Part shown: positions 35,201 through 40,043 of the stretch, piece by piece | Numbering within the stretch: position 1 is the first letter of the stretch | Layout of the letters: each line of letters starts with the position of its first letter | Source of the DNA: Protea cynaroides | Lineage: Eukaryota > Streptophyta > Magnoliopsida > Proteales > Proteaceae | Reading direction: 5' to 3' | Assembly: GCA_028583415.1 (NCBI GenBank) | Contig: CM053267.1 | Location: 18,979,814-19,043,813, forward strand | DNA: 64,000 nt | Position numbers and translations under genes: made by a program | Notes under the pieces: generated by a model | Database searches by the model: none | Told to the model about the DNA's origin: nothing | Seen by the model: the letters and a program-made list of their open reading frames with translations, nothing else

Positions 35201-36729
35201 CGTCGGGAAGAGAATTTTACAGTGACCCTGATTCACCCCCCCCCCCGGTGTCAAAATGGGCTTATCATATATGAATCTCCCTCTCGGTTTCACACTCACA
35301 CCTAGAACAGGGAAATGATACTAGTAACAGAGAAGGAAATAGTAAAAGGGAAATAAGAAGAAAATAGGGAGGACGAAGGGGGGGAACCAGCCTAAGGGAG
35401 AAGCCATTCCAGATCACAAAGACGAAGGAAAGAGAGAAAGAGCGAACTGGCCAGCTTGCCACGCAAGCAACAAAGAAACCAAAACTCAATTCTCCATTCT
35501 TTTATAAAATTGGAGAAATAAAACTCCTAATTTCATCCTAATAAAATAAAACTTGGAGAAATAAAAGTAGCAACCTAATAAAATTGGAAACAAATCAACT
35601 CTTAATCTCATCCTAAAACTGAAACATATCTAAAACTAAATCGGAAATAAAATCCAAAGAAACTAGTACTTTCCAAAGATTACAAAACATATTCCAATTA
35701 AAATAAAGACTAAATAAATCCTATACCTGATCATTTGTTTCAGCCTGTGGGCTCGCCACTGCATCACAACGTTTCTAATAGCGATATGAAGCATGGAAAC
35801 TACAACGGCTTTTTAAATGACATTGACAAGAGAAAAAAGAGCCTCTTTCTTTATGCCAGTATTATTCATAGAACAGAGCAGCAAATAACACCCCCTTTCT
35901 CTCACTTCATAACATATTGTTCAAAGTACCATATCGGCACTGTTTCTTTATCTACTTGCTTGTCTACTACAAGGGTTCATGCCGAAAGGAGGGTTCAGGC
36001 CACTTGAGTGTATTAAATGCTTTGATATATTTCTACTTTGATGGATACCAACAAGAAACAATACTATAACGTTTCATAAACACATTTTCTAATTTTCTGA
36101 CAATTTTTACATCATTTTCACAAATGTTTCTATGGCAGCAAAAAACGATATTGGACCCAAAAAAACATTGACGATCAAATGGTTATGTTATTTGACACAC
36201 AACATTGATGATCCATTGGTGGTGATTAATGTTTACTTCGAAATATTTTATCCAAATATTTTAGTGTATCTAAGGGGACCCGTCCAATTGTCTTGGATTT
36301 TTGAAAAAGCAGTAAACTAATACAATAGCATTTCCAAACCTCAAACTTTTGCCAAATCTTAATAGCTTTCACTTTAGAGTAAAGATTGTAATTCCCATGG
36401 AGAAGACTTTTTAAGCATTAGAAGCAAGAAACACCAACCACTCAAAAAGTAGTCACAGTTTCATATCCAAGCATAAATTATAAGCAATTACTCACCGGAA
36501 TGACAGAATAGAAACCATTAGGAATCGATCCACAAAGCATTCCAGTAGCCCAGAGGATTTGCGAAGCTGTTTGAGAAGACAACTCATCTTCTTTTTTATT
36601 GCGCTTCAATTCCTTACTACACGAAGTATCCTCTTGAGACACCAGGGAAACGGACTGGAATTTTTCAATAAAACCTGAGGCCCACCACATAGCGCCGGAA
36701 GGCCCTGGATCTTCTCGTGCATCCTCCAT
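1..36729 (-). CDS. Raf-like MAPKKK (EDR1-domain type), N-terminal half, spliced, partial
   Basis: Seven coding exons (36729-36496, 21026-20823, 19069-18878, 18702-18443, 15109-14984, 9718-9629, 97-1) total 1203 nt, exactly 401 codons with no stop, and every junction agrees in phase. The start is the ATG at 36729-36727 (MEDAREDPGPSG). Residues about 69-300 form an EDR1/CTR1-type regulatory domain, with QTASQILWATG, GFYSVIP, KQLIVALVRGLNSNP, RHGSCRPRAILFKVLADTVG and LLVDLMRFPGQLIP. A Ser/Arg-rich linker follows (LSHSEPNIA, FWRRSRKKVIAEQR, GRSMLSGDRQSFREY). From memory the closest relatives are the plant Raf-like kinases of the At2g31010/At3g58640 kind, which carry a C-terminal Ser/Thr kinase domain; here it would lie left of base 1. 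The expected role is cytoplasmic signalling as a MAPKKK-like kinase. Introns reach 15.5 kb through transposon insertion. Family assignment is strong; subgroup and substrate are inference. Confidence 0.9.
291..352. repeat. GA microsatellite
   Basis: An almost pure run of GA dinucleotides sits in the intron about 200 bp from the exon at the left edge. The Leu/Ser-repeat reading frame over it is an artefact of the repeat. Confidence 0.95.
528..711. mobile_element. Small MITE-like inverted-repeat element
   Basis: The left end (CCCTGTTCGTTTCTTTG) and the reverse complement of the right end (GGCTCCATTTGTTTCC) are similar. The interior is AT-rich with many TTTTACA/TGTAAAA words. Both flanks show CTTA, which may be target-site sequence. 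This is the usual look of a plant MITE of about 180 bp; the superfamily is not resolved and the ends are approximate. Confidence 0.5.
772..1045. repeat. 137-bp tandem duplication
   Basis: Two adjacent copies, 772-908 and 909-1045, begin TTATTCATTTTGGCTGTC and end CCTATGCCATCTTC. They differ at only a few positions, so the duplication is fairly young. It lies inside the intron and has no coding potential. Confidence 0.9.
2309..2440. mobile_element. CCTAGGCG-family small GC-rich TIR element
   Basis: A GC-rich block in AT-rich intron contains repeated GCCTAGG and CCAAGGCA words and ends in GACGCCTTGACAAC, the inverted form of the GTTGTCAAGGCG end seen in the copies at 17267, 25963 and 61344. 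The left end (GCAACAAGGCGACC) is degraded. No clear target duplication is visible. Confidence 0.6.
3133..3610. mobile_element. TIR element of the GGATGTA(A/T)A family
   Basis: The left end AAATAGGGATGTATATGG and the reverse complement of the right end AAACATAGATGTAGATGG form imperfect inverted repeats about 478 bp apart. The interior holds many ATCCGA/ATCCAAAT words, as does the larger element at 42166-43668. It encodes nothing and is probably a non-autonomous DNA transposon of unresolved superfamily. Confidence 0.45.
3770..4070 (+). repeat. Copia 5' LTR
   Basis: This 301-bp LTR contains a TATA box (TATAAATA, 4003-4010) and repeated (A)CATTTAACATGTGTTAAATG palindrome-like words. Compared with the 3' LTR it has roughly a dozen substitutions and a few indels, including an 8-bp insertion at the TATA box, so the insertion is not recent. 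Its last base is T where the 3' LTR has A, so the expected terminal CA is mutated. Confidence 0.93.
4071..4083 (+). other. Copia primer binding site (tRNA-iMet)
   Basis: TGGTATCAAAACC follows the 5' LTR directly. The plant initiator tRNA-Met site is normally TGGTATCAGAGCC, so this copy shows G-to-A changes like those left by decay of methylated sites. Confidence 0.85.
4833..5447 (+). pseudogene. Copia gag (UBN2-type), 5' part
   Basis: A 204-codon open frame has the typical copia gag start (LNGTNYLMWS near residue 14) and the conserved core with IWTAAKESYSQLG and LSVADYYSKLRSLWQDL. The normal end (NEDLRRISMMHVE) is found just downstream in the +2 frame from 5420, so a frameshift lies near 5405-5420. 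A TGA at 5459 then interrupts the continuation. Gag would build the virus-like particle that packages the RNA. The start could lie slightly upstream. Confidence 0.85.
5420..6333 (+). pseudogene. Copia zinc knuckle, protease and pre-integrase region
   Basis: After the TGA at 5459 the frame reads a CCHC zinc knuckle (5522-5570) whose first Cys is replaced by Tyr (TAT for TGT), leaving THCGKERHTKDTC. The aspartic protease motif WVIDTGATDHMTG follows at about 5860-5900 with its catalytic Asp intact. Near 6040 a frameshift moves the continuation (NFSTNLLSISNLTK) to another frame, which ends with the pre-integrase motif WHRRLGHPS and a TAG at 6331-6333. The protein would mature the polyprotein; it is inactive as it stands. 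Confidence 0.85.
6334..7640 (+). pseudogene. Copia integrase
   Basis: The catalytic core starts in one frame with FDLVDSDVWGP and FVIFIDYHTRTTW, then shifts frame near 6556 and continues as LMQNKSDVFSCF. The second catalytic position reads ILRSENGREY, where most copia integrases have SDNG, so an Asp appears changed to Glu. The third catalytic residue is present in PAQNGVAERKNRH. The C-terminal part (VFGCVCYARN, CIFLGYPATQKGYRCY) is intact to about 7640. The gene then slips frame within a CT dinucleotide run at 7629-7642. Confidence 0.85.
7581..8807 (+). pseudogene. Copia reverse transcriptase
   Basis: The domain begins with RWQDAITDERWKAAMEEEM (frame open from 7581, real content from about 7650). 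It carries GCKWVFTIKQKADG, ARLVARGYTQTYGIDYQETF, the LDVKNAFLHGEL block and the active-site YVDD in LLVYVDDIIVTGNN at about 8231-8270. This is the longest unbroken part of the element. The frame ends at 8807 because of a run of seven G at 8780-8786 where the normal FVGGNLVTW is shifted. Confidence 0.9.
8722..9178 (+). pseudogene. Copia RNase H
   Basis: After the G7 tract the frame continues with GGNLVTWHSKKQN, SSAEAEFRVIAQG and LCSDNKAVICIAHDP, the copia RNase H blocks. A further frameshift near 9040 moves the normal ending (STDQLADIFTKGLP, KLGMHDIYAPT) to another frame. The natural stop codon merges into the purine tract before the 3' LTR. Confidence 0.85.
9179..9190 (+). other. Copia polypurine tract
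   Basis: TTGAGGGGGGCG lies directly left of the 3' LTR, where plus-strand DNA synthesis is primed in copia elements. Confidence 0.85.
9191..9488 (+). repeat. Copia 3' LTR
   Basis: This 298-bp LTR matches 3770-4070 and ends in a proper CA. It also contains TATAAATA, so it could offer a plus-strand promoter inside the intron. The second copy of the CATAG target duplication follows at 9489-9493. Confidence 0.93.
9629..9718 (-). CDS. Raf-like gene coding exon 6
   Basis: A 90-bp exon encodes LSHSEPNIANAFWRRSRKK and then VIAEQRTASS between a CAG acceptor (plus 9719-9721) and a GT donor (AG|GTTTTATT). Its first base completes the Ser codon begun in exon 14984-15109 and its last two bases are completed by exon 1-97, so it is in phase on both sides. 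The LSHSEPNI and WRRSRKKVIAEQRTASS blocks are diagnostic of the linker in this Raf-like subgroup. The left edge may be off by one base. Confidence 0.88.
10224..10883 (+). mobile_element. TCTCGA-family Mutator-like element, copy A
   Basis: The element begins ATAGTTTAAAATCTC and ends GAGATTTTGAACCTAG, imperfect inverted ends rich in AGATCTCGA words. The flanks ATATCGTAC (10215-10223) and GTATCGTAT (10884-10892) match at seven of nine positions, fitting a 9-bp target duplication. The interior shares blocks with copies B and C, such as CATGGGTGTAAACCCAAACA and GCCTTCGCGGCTTTTGTGCA. It encodes no protein. It sits inside an older GTATCG-rich repeat. Confidence 0.75.
12367..12416. repeat. Two adjacent perfect palindromes with CACGTG centres
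   Basis: A 24-bp perfect palindrome (12367-12390) and a 22-bp perfect palindrome (12395-12416) share the core CTGTTCACGTGAACAG and are only 4 bp apart. Each centre is a CACGTG G-box. They lie at the right edge of an LTR-like stretch, and a degenerate relative (CTGTTCGTGAACAG) is present in the gypsy LTR at about 26678. They could bind bZIP or bHLH factors or form a cruciform; that is inference. Confidence 0.9.
12731..12850. repeat. 57-bp tandem repeat, two units
   Basis: Units begin GGTGACATGGTCTATCCATG at 12731 and 12788 and end CACCATGCTGTGCCTT. The start of a third unit follows. The copies differ at a few bases. No coding role is seen. Confidence 0.85.
12890..13547 (+). mobile_element. 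LINE 3' fragment (zinc-binding RT domain), tandemly duplicated
   Basis: The translated piece EDIHHLFFACPFSKRIWDKF followed by WKWMAKKFKGR is the zf-RVT domain found near the C terminus of plant LINE reverse transcriptases. A 100-bp segment coding for a motif of the type HHVWFERNFRLWTAK is duplicated exactly in tandem (13101-13200, 13201-13300). The copy ends in ATTCACCCAAAAAAA, the same tail type as the LINEs ending at 28996 and about 60600. It is 5'-truncated and has no RT core. Confidence 0.75.
14984..15109 (-). CDS. Raf-like gene coding exon 5
   Basis: A 126-bp exon encodes AEQDESLQPLYQQRLETSLN and then AAGPSLRNLMFRPTTSIEGKL. The acceptor is TCTTGCAG (plus 15110-15117) and the donor is AG|GTTGTTG, a weak but legal GT site. 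The first base completes a Gly codon with the two bases left by exon 18443-18702, and the last two bases continue into exon 9629-9718. Confidence 0.88.
16550..17193 (+). mobile_element. TCTCGA-family Mutator-like element, copy B (best preserved)
   Basis: The element begins ATAGTTTTAAATCTCG and ends CGAGATTTCGAACTAT, inverted repeats matching at 14 of 16 positions. The flanks GTATCAAACC (16540-16549) and GTATCAAACT (17194-17203) give a 9-bp perfect target duplication with a tenth mismatched base. A 9-10-bp duplication is the hallmark of Mutator-like transposition. The ends carry clusters of GATCTCGA and TTCTCGACATTTTCGACCA words. It is 644 bp long with no ORF, so it must have been moved by transposase supplied elsewhere. 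Confidence 0.85.
17267..17357. mobile_element. CCTAGGCG-family small TIR element
   Basis: This copy begins GTCGTCAAGGCGCCACC and ends GACGTGACAAC, with CCTAGGCGTCC inside. It is GC-rich and about 91 bp long. No target duplication is evident, so its ends may be eroded. It lies 74 bp from TCTCGA copy B. Confidence 0.6.
18443..18702 (-). CDS. Raf-like gene coding exon 4
   Basis: A 260-bp exon between acceptor TCTCAG and donor GG|GTAAGC encodes GLPSDGAVEHADSYKHMSVI, then VVLNSVELLVDLMRFPGQLI, an acidic Ser stretch AAGESDSAENDSCDSPLEPN, and SPLYGFPDRVDAE. The VELLVDLMRFPGQLIP block is the C-terminal part of the EDR1 domain. The exon starts in phase 0 and leaves two bases for exon 14984-15109. Confidence 0.92.
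18878..19069 (-). CDS. Raf-like gene coding exon 3 (EDR1 core)
   Basis: A 192-bp exon of exactly 64 codons lies between acceptor GTGTAG and donor GTG|GTAAGC. It encodes VSDFYKRPSSELSPAKAALE, then RGVQLLGQIRHGSCRPRAIL and FKVLADTVGLECRLMV. The RHGSCRPRAILFKVLADTVGL stretch is the signature of the EDR1/CTR1-type regulatory domain. Both boundaries are phase 0. The intron to the next exon is only 175 bp. Confidence 0.93.
19070..20822. other. Intron of the Raf-like gene (1.75 kb)
   Basis: No exon is seen. The stretch from about 19310 to 20560 begins CCCTAATTAGGTCACCATGG, which is close to sequence at 29158 in another intron. It is probably an eroded LTR or other dispersed repeat. A short GA run lies at 20624-20643. 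Confidence 0.5.
20823..21026 (-). CDS. Raf-like gene coding exon 2
   Basis: A 204-bp exon of exactly 68 codons lies between acceptor TTTGCAG and donor TTG|GTCAGT. It encodes DKKLKEHFHSIPSPEELFAM, then GPRADIILVDAEKDKKLSML and KQLIVALVRGLNSNPAAIIK. This is the N-terminal half of the EDR1-type domain. Both boundaries are phase 0, matching exon 36496-36875 on one side and 18878-19069 on the other. Confidence 0.92.
21027..21729. other. Intron between exon 20823 and the LINE
   Basis: AT-rich intron with no recognisable gene. The phrase AAGTGCTCTCT(C/A)CGAA occurs twice at about 21667 and 21718 just before LINE homology begins. Confidence 0.5.
21730..22151 (+). mobile_element. LINE reverse transcriptase, left part (split by gypsy insertion)
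   Basis: In several frames the sequence reads LPSDEEIIMAVKCLKSFKAP, GPDGF, LAVLIPKV, DFRPNALCNTIYKVIAKEVA and finally ALTKIDIHK, the start of the RT domain of plant L1-type LINEs. The frame is broken more than once. At 22151 it stops in the middle of the conserved motif KIDxxKAYD, where a gypsy element begins. The other half resumes at 26930. Confidence 0.88.
22152..23292 (-). repeat. Gypsy LTR, left (3' LTR of the minus-strand element)
   Basis: It begins TGATGTGGGACAGCC and ends GATGTCCTCATCA, matching the right LTR over its length. It carries a GA-rich region, a TG repeat with a long T tract at 23041-23085, and a 3' AT-rich zone. It serves as the empty-site reference for the insertion found in the other LTR. 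Confidence 0.9.
23293..25510 (-). pseudogene. Gypsy internal region: gag start fused to integrase
   Basis: Reading leftward, remnants of gag (for example MSTQVVEHIKPCQLLLAPN near 25460) run to about 24910. The sequence then changes to the linker before integrase (DGFLLKGSRLCIPRTLL). The integrase zinc motif is visible in HAGGVVGHFGRDKT and HCRTCQTTK at about 24740-24600, the core in TIVSDRDVKFTAHLW and STFHPLTDG at about 24270-24150, and the C-terminal domain in the open frame 23952-23491 (VMVRIR-like LMVRIRLHRFVKGKL, DLVSYHG). Stops and shifts are frequent. The missing protease-RT-RNase H block marks an internal deletion. Confidence 0.85.
25511..25524 (-). other. Gypsy primer binding site (tRNA-iMet)
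   Basis: On the minus strand this reads TGGTATCAGAGCCC, an intact initiator tRNA-Met site three bases from the right LTR. It fixes the orientation of the element. Confidence 0.9.
25528..26924 (-). repeat. Gypsy LTR, right (5' LTR of the minus-strand element)
   Basis: It begins TGATGTAGGACAGCC and ends GATGTCCTCATCA. Relative to the left LTR it has a 145-bp GC-rich insertion (25963-26107) and a duplicated G-rich phrase AACTTTGGGGGGG at about 26557-26605. Scattered substitutions suggest a moderately old insertion. Confidence 0.9.
25963..26107. mobile_element. CCTAGGCG-family TIR element inserted in one LTR
   Basis: The element begins AGTTGTCAAGGCG and ends CGCCATGACAACT, inverted repeats with one mismatch. 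The matching position in the left LTR (about 22610) lacks it, which proves it is a discrete insertion. The flanks AAAATAATA and ATGATAATA match at seven of nine positions, consistent with a 9-bp target duplication. The 145-bp interior has four GGTCGCCTAGGCG-type words and no ORF. Confidence 0.82.
26925..28996 (+). mobile_element. LINE reverse transcriptase, right part with 3' end
   Basis: The RT resumes with AYDIFRWEFLCEVLNKMHFP, then GFFPRKRDINQGYPMSPFLF and the active-site motif LAFADDIMIF at about 27217-27250. Further on are the C-terminal region (ESLMSAFLWKGFDNNKFFHT, WTCKPKDKGGLGLKRVKEVN) and the zf-RVT motif CYFCWSADEDIHQLF at about 28402, where the next expected Cys is replaced by Tyr. 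It ends in a short A tract at 28990-28996. Several frameshifts show it is dead. Confidence 0.9.
29200..29824 (-). mobile_element. TCTCGA-family Mutator-like element, copy C
   Basis: This inverted copy has ends ATGTTCAAAATCTTG and CAAGATTTTGAACCAT and is flanked by a perfect 9-bp duplication GTACAAAAC (29189-29197, 29825-29833). Its interior is the reverse complement of copies A and B. It lies in a stretch that starts CCCTAATTAGGTCGCTATGG, similar to 19325, so it inserted into an older dispersed repeat. It has no ORF. Confidence 0.85.
29834..32044. other. Intron of the Raf-like gene between copy C and gypsy 2
   Basis: I see no exon and no recognisable domain on either strand. The part up to about 30400 looks like LTR or dispersed-repeat sequence; the rest is plain AT-rich sequence. 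Confidence 0.5.
32045..35766 (-). mobile_element. Second Ty3/gypsy element, gag-protease only, eroded
   Basis: Candidate LTRs are 32045-33124 and 35019-35766. Their first 50 bp align imperfectly (TGATGCAAAGGTTAAGG and TGACACAAAGGTTAAAGG) and both end in GCATCA. A primer binding site on the minus strand (TTGGTATCAAAGC) lies just left of the right LTR, so the element points leftward. The interior of about 1.9 kb codes only for gag and a protease remnant. No target duplication was found and the middle of the two LTRs is not clearly alignable, so the borders are provisional. A TA microsatellite lies at about 32668-32688. Confidence 0.55.
33480..34990 (-). pseudogene. Gypsy gag and protease remnant
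   Basis: Reading leftward, gag shows ELKEFNGRHDPQAFHARM and AAQEWWRHYEDSLI (34773-34552), then EELKEKYLPRTFQRRLHDQL (34521-34294). Past a frameshift near 34330 come the CCHC zinc knuckle CYHCNAYGHCVREC at about 34138-34097 and a protease remnant IIVDSCSGVNVVS at about 33825-33787. The protease DSGS motif has Cys in place of Gly, which should abolish activity. Several stops follow. No RT, RNase H or integrase can be found before the left LTR. Confidence 0.8.
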
Positions 36730-36875
36730 CTCCTTGAAGAATTGCAAAGTAAAATCATTTCGCCACTTCTTAACCCATAATGGTAATTCTGAATATAAAA
36801 TAAACTCTTGGATGACAAAAGATAGGTCCAAAAACTTTTTGTACTATGACTTCCTTGAACTGGAGGTCATCTGAC
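36496..36875 (-). CDS. Raf-like gene coding exon 1 with start codon
   Basis: The exon runs from acceptor TTTGCAG (plus 36876-36882) to donor CCG|GTGAGT (plus 36494-36495). Coding starts at 36729 with MEDAREDPGPSGAMWWASGF and ends NGFYSVIP (78 codons); 36730-36875 is 5' untranslated. I chose this ATG because the same frame upstream contains a TAG, and because relatives start with a similar acidic M-E-x-x-x-E-D-x-G-P sequence followed by WWASxF-EKF-SVSL. An alternative acceptor at CATAG near 36847 is possible but not needed. The next intron is 15.5 kb. Confidence 0.88.
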
Positions 36876-37422
36876 CTGCAAAATGGAGAGAGCTTTAACC
36901 TGTTACCTAACATTGAGTATAAATTAATTTCAGTGCTAATGCATGTCCAAAACTGGCCCTGATAGTACTAAAAATGTTATTAGAAATTTAGAAAGAAAAT
37001 TTGACAAGAGGAATTAGAAAAGAAAAGACCACTCATTGCCCAGGAACAGAATCATCAAGGCTCAGAAGCAAAGAAGAATATATTCTTCTTCTTCTAACCA
37101 AGACGCTGGTCAACAACAACACCACCACCACCTCAGAATTGGGATGTTATGAGTTCAAAGCTCCTTGGGGCATGCCTATCAAAAAAAAAAAAAAAAAACA
37201 AAGCCTTATCCCAACTAAATGGCGTCAGCCCTGCCTGTATGTCTGCACCTTTAGTACCTGTTTTCTGGGCTGACCTTAGCCTTTTAAAAGAGGACACTAG
37301 TCAGTAGTTAAAAATTTCATAAGCATAATGTTCTGGAATTCAAGCAGAGTCTAACTTGAGTGTTTAAAATAGAAACAAAGTAAATGACATAAGCAGCGGA
37401 TGAAGATCTAGAAGCAGCTCAC

Positions 37423-37484
37423 CCAAAGAACTCGTCCAACTTTTTCCTAGAAACAGGTGCCAGTTTCAGAAACATAATGGCAAC
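37423..37484 (-). other. Probable 5' untranslated exon with uORF start
   Basis: A 62-bp segment has a good acceptor (TTATAG) and donor (GG|GTGAGC) on the minus strand. It contains an ATG opening MFLKLAPVSRKKLDEFFG, and the frame would continue after splicing into the 5' part of exon 36496-36875. It then reads SDDLQFKEVIVQKV and stops before the main ATG. It could be a uORF or an alternative N terminus; the exon is predicted from splice signals only. Confidence 0.5.
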
Positions 37485-39809
37485 CTATAACAAATGAGGC
37501 ATAAACCAAGTTACTCAAAAGCAGTACACAATCTGCCCAATAGAAAATGGCTAGGACCAAAACATGCAACCACTGTTACCATACACAAACATGCAATTTC
37601 CTCAAACCAACAAAAAAGGGGCAATCTATCAAGCAAGTGCAAGGAAAAGTGTGACATGTGTATCTTGAGCAACACAAGTAAACAAAGTTCTCAGGATTTT
37701 ATCAGTCTCGAGCACAATAAAAACACTTGCAGAAAAGAGAAAATAATGTCAAAAATAAGCACGTCCATTATACAGAAATAATACTCATCATAGCACTAAA
37801 AGTGTGAAACTTATTATTTGCAAGGCTTGCACCAGCAAGTAGAACATGCAACAGCATGTTTCTAATAATAAATAAATAAAGAATGAACAAAAATTATTAA
37901 AGGACCACTCAAAAAAGTAGGTAAAACATTAAGCTGACAGCCTAGATCATCACAAACCAAAATGCAGCCTCACATGCAAATTTCAGGGTAGTCATTCATG
38001 GGAGAAAATATTAGTATAAGAATAAACAGATCAGTGCCAATTTGCATATCAAAATTAAAGAATAGAAGAAAATCAATAAGGATAAAATGCCAGAATATCA
38101 TTGGTTTTTTTGTTCATGTCATAGAATTCTTTTCCACAGCAGACATCAAGAAAGTCCAGGTAAAACTTATCCATGGAGAAAAGAAAAGCCACTTGTTACC
38201 ATAGGAAGTTGCCATCGGATGTCCAAGGCTCCAAGCCAACTTCATCAACCCTTTCGGAGGCCTTATCGCTTCCTATGTCCTACAGATTAGGAAAGGCCTG
38301 TCTTGGCATATTGTTTTGATAGTGCGGTGCTTTCCACCCAGTTCACTATATTTGGCCCTCAGGATATGTACTGTTGTACTTATGTGAATATAGATAAAGT
38401 CATTATCTGTCCATAACTTAACCCTTACCAAGCTTTGGTAGGCTGAATTAGAAGTATTACAAACTTCAATTGAAATGGAATTAAACCACAGCTTTAAGCA
38501 TTGTTAAATTAATTGACTACAAACAAATCTCTTAAAGTAGTACACTCCAAACCTTCGCAATCAATTAAGGAACCACCGTCATACTCAAAAAAGTACTAAG
38601 TACGAAATTGTATAATTAAAAACTGTATACAACAATAAAGCCTTATCCCAACTAAATTTGGCCGGCTAAATGTGTTCAGCTACATTGATTCTTGCCCTCC
38701 AATCACAGCTCTGTTCAGTGAGTTAAAAACTGTATATAGTATGCATATTTGTATAATAAAAAAAAAATAGCATATTCTCAGTTTATTTAGTTTTCTTTTT
38801 GGCAGAGGTTTAATGCCCAAATTTTCAATCAACAAAAACCCTCAATATGTACATGTTAGGTCAGTGAGACCTCTACCTGACTATTCATCCTACCCCAACC
38901 CAACCCACCCACCTCCCAAAAAAAAAAAAAAGATAAGAAAAGATGAGAACCCCTATCTGACTATGAACTAGTTCAAAGTTCACAAACCTCTAAAATTTGA
39001 TTCTTAATCAGCTCCCAAAAGGAGTATCATCCAGCAGGACCACTAAAAATCATTAAAACTCCCAACTACGTAAAAATTGCAGCAAACCCGGCCAAGTGCC
39101 ATGCTTTTTGAAAAAGAATCCAAACAAAAGCATTGTTTCATGCTCCTACTATAGTAAAACGTATAATCCAGCAGCTACATTAGCAATTACTACGGCCATG
39201 TAGGTTGAATAGTATCATTGAGGCCCTCAAGTATCCACTCAATGTCTATACGACTAAGACTAGAAAGGGTAAGTTTTACATCAAATTCTAACACCATTGA
39301 CCCCATGAAGTTCCGTAAAAGCCACCACACCGGCTAGCTCTATCAGGCCAGTTCACTGATTCAGCACGCTTCGATTCGAGATTCATTTTTCCAGAATCTC
39401 TCAATAACCTAGAAGTATGAAAAGCTCGAAATTTTGTTCTCAGTAGAACACCAAATGAGAGTCACATCACTGCCACCCTACTATGAGTAAGCATTTATAT
39501 ACAAACTTATACATATAAAAACATAGATACATTAATAAGCATACGTCAAGCAAATGAAGAAATCCAATCCCGATTCGAGCCAAATTACCAAATTCAGCAT
39601 CCGATAACAACCGCCTCCCAAAAAAAAAAAAAAAAAAAAAAAACCTCAGAACTACTTCCCAGTCCATTCACTGAATGACAGAATTTACTCGTTCAATTGT
39701 TCAAGACGAAAGAAGAAAAAAAAATTCTCGCGACGAATATCAATTTTTATCACGCAAAAGTAGAAAAAGAAAAAAAAATGAGTGATTTGAAAAGACAAAC
39801 GAAACTCAC
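37485..39809. other. First intron of the Raf-like gene
   Basis: AT-rich intron with A tracts at about 38918-38931 and 39618-39641. No domain-bearing reading frame is present. The interval 36876-37422 between the predicted exons is similar, with an A tract near 37182-37198. Confidence 0.55.
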
Positions 39810-40008
39810 CAGCAGATCCGAGCATTTGAGTTTTCTCTAAGTCACAACAGCTGAATCTAAATTCTCTGTGATGCAAACTGCATGTCCAAATCGAAATTCT
39901 GACATGAAAACAAAAACATAAAAACCAAAAAACGAAAGAACTGCAGAAGTGGAGAGCGATGGGAGAGGGTCCGAAGAAGGGAGAAAATTGACGACAATGG
40001 AGAGAAGA
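39810..40008 (-). other. Probable first exon (5' UTR) of the Raf-like gene
   Basis: The minus strand is CT-rich (TTCTCTCCATTGTCG, CCCTTCTTCGGACCC), typical of plant 5' leaders. It ends in a strong donor CTG|GTGAGTTTCG at plus 39809/39810. The right edge is set about 30 bp left of a TATA box. No long frame is present, consistent with an untranslated exon. Confidence 0.6.
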
Positions 40009-40035
40009 TTAGAAATGTGGAGCCCGGATCACTTC

Positions 40036-40043
40036 TATATTTA
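40036..40043 (-). promoter_or_regulatory. Putative TATA box of the Raf-like gene
   Basis: TAAATATA on the minus strand lies about 30 bp upstream of the CT-rich leader and about 3.3 kb upstream of the start codon. A TTAAATATGG at about 40057 is an alternative. No transcription data are available here. Confidence 0.45.

Noticed and set aside
37001..37273. 90-codon plus-strand ORF with a poly-Lys run
   Set aside because: The Lys run is an A tract in the intron and no homology or splice support is visible.
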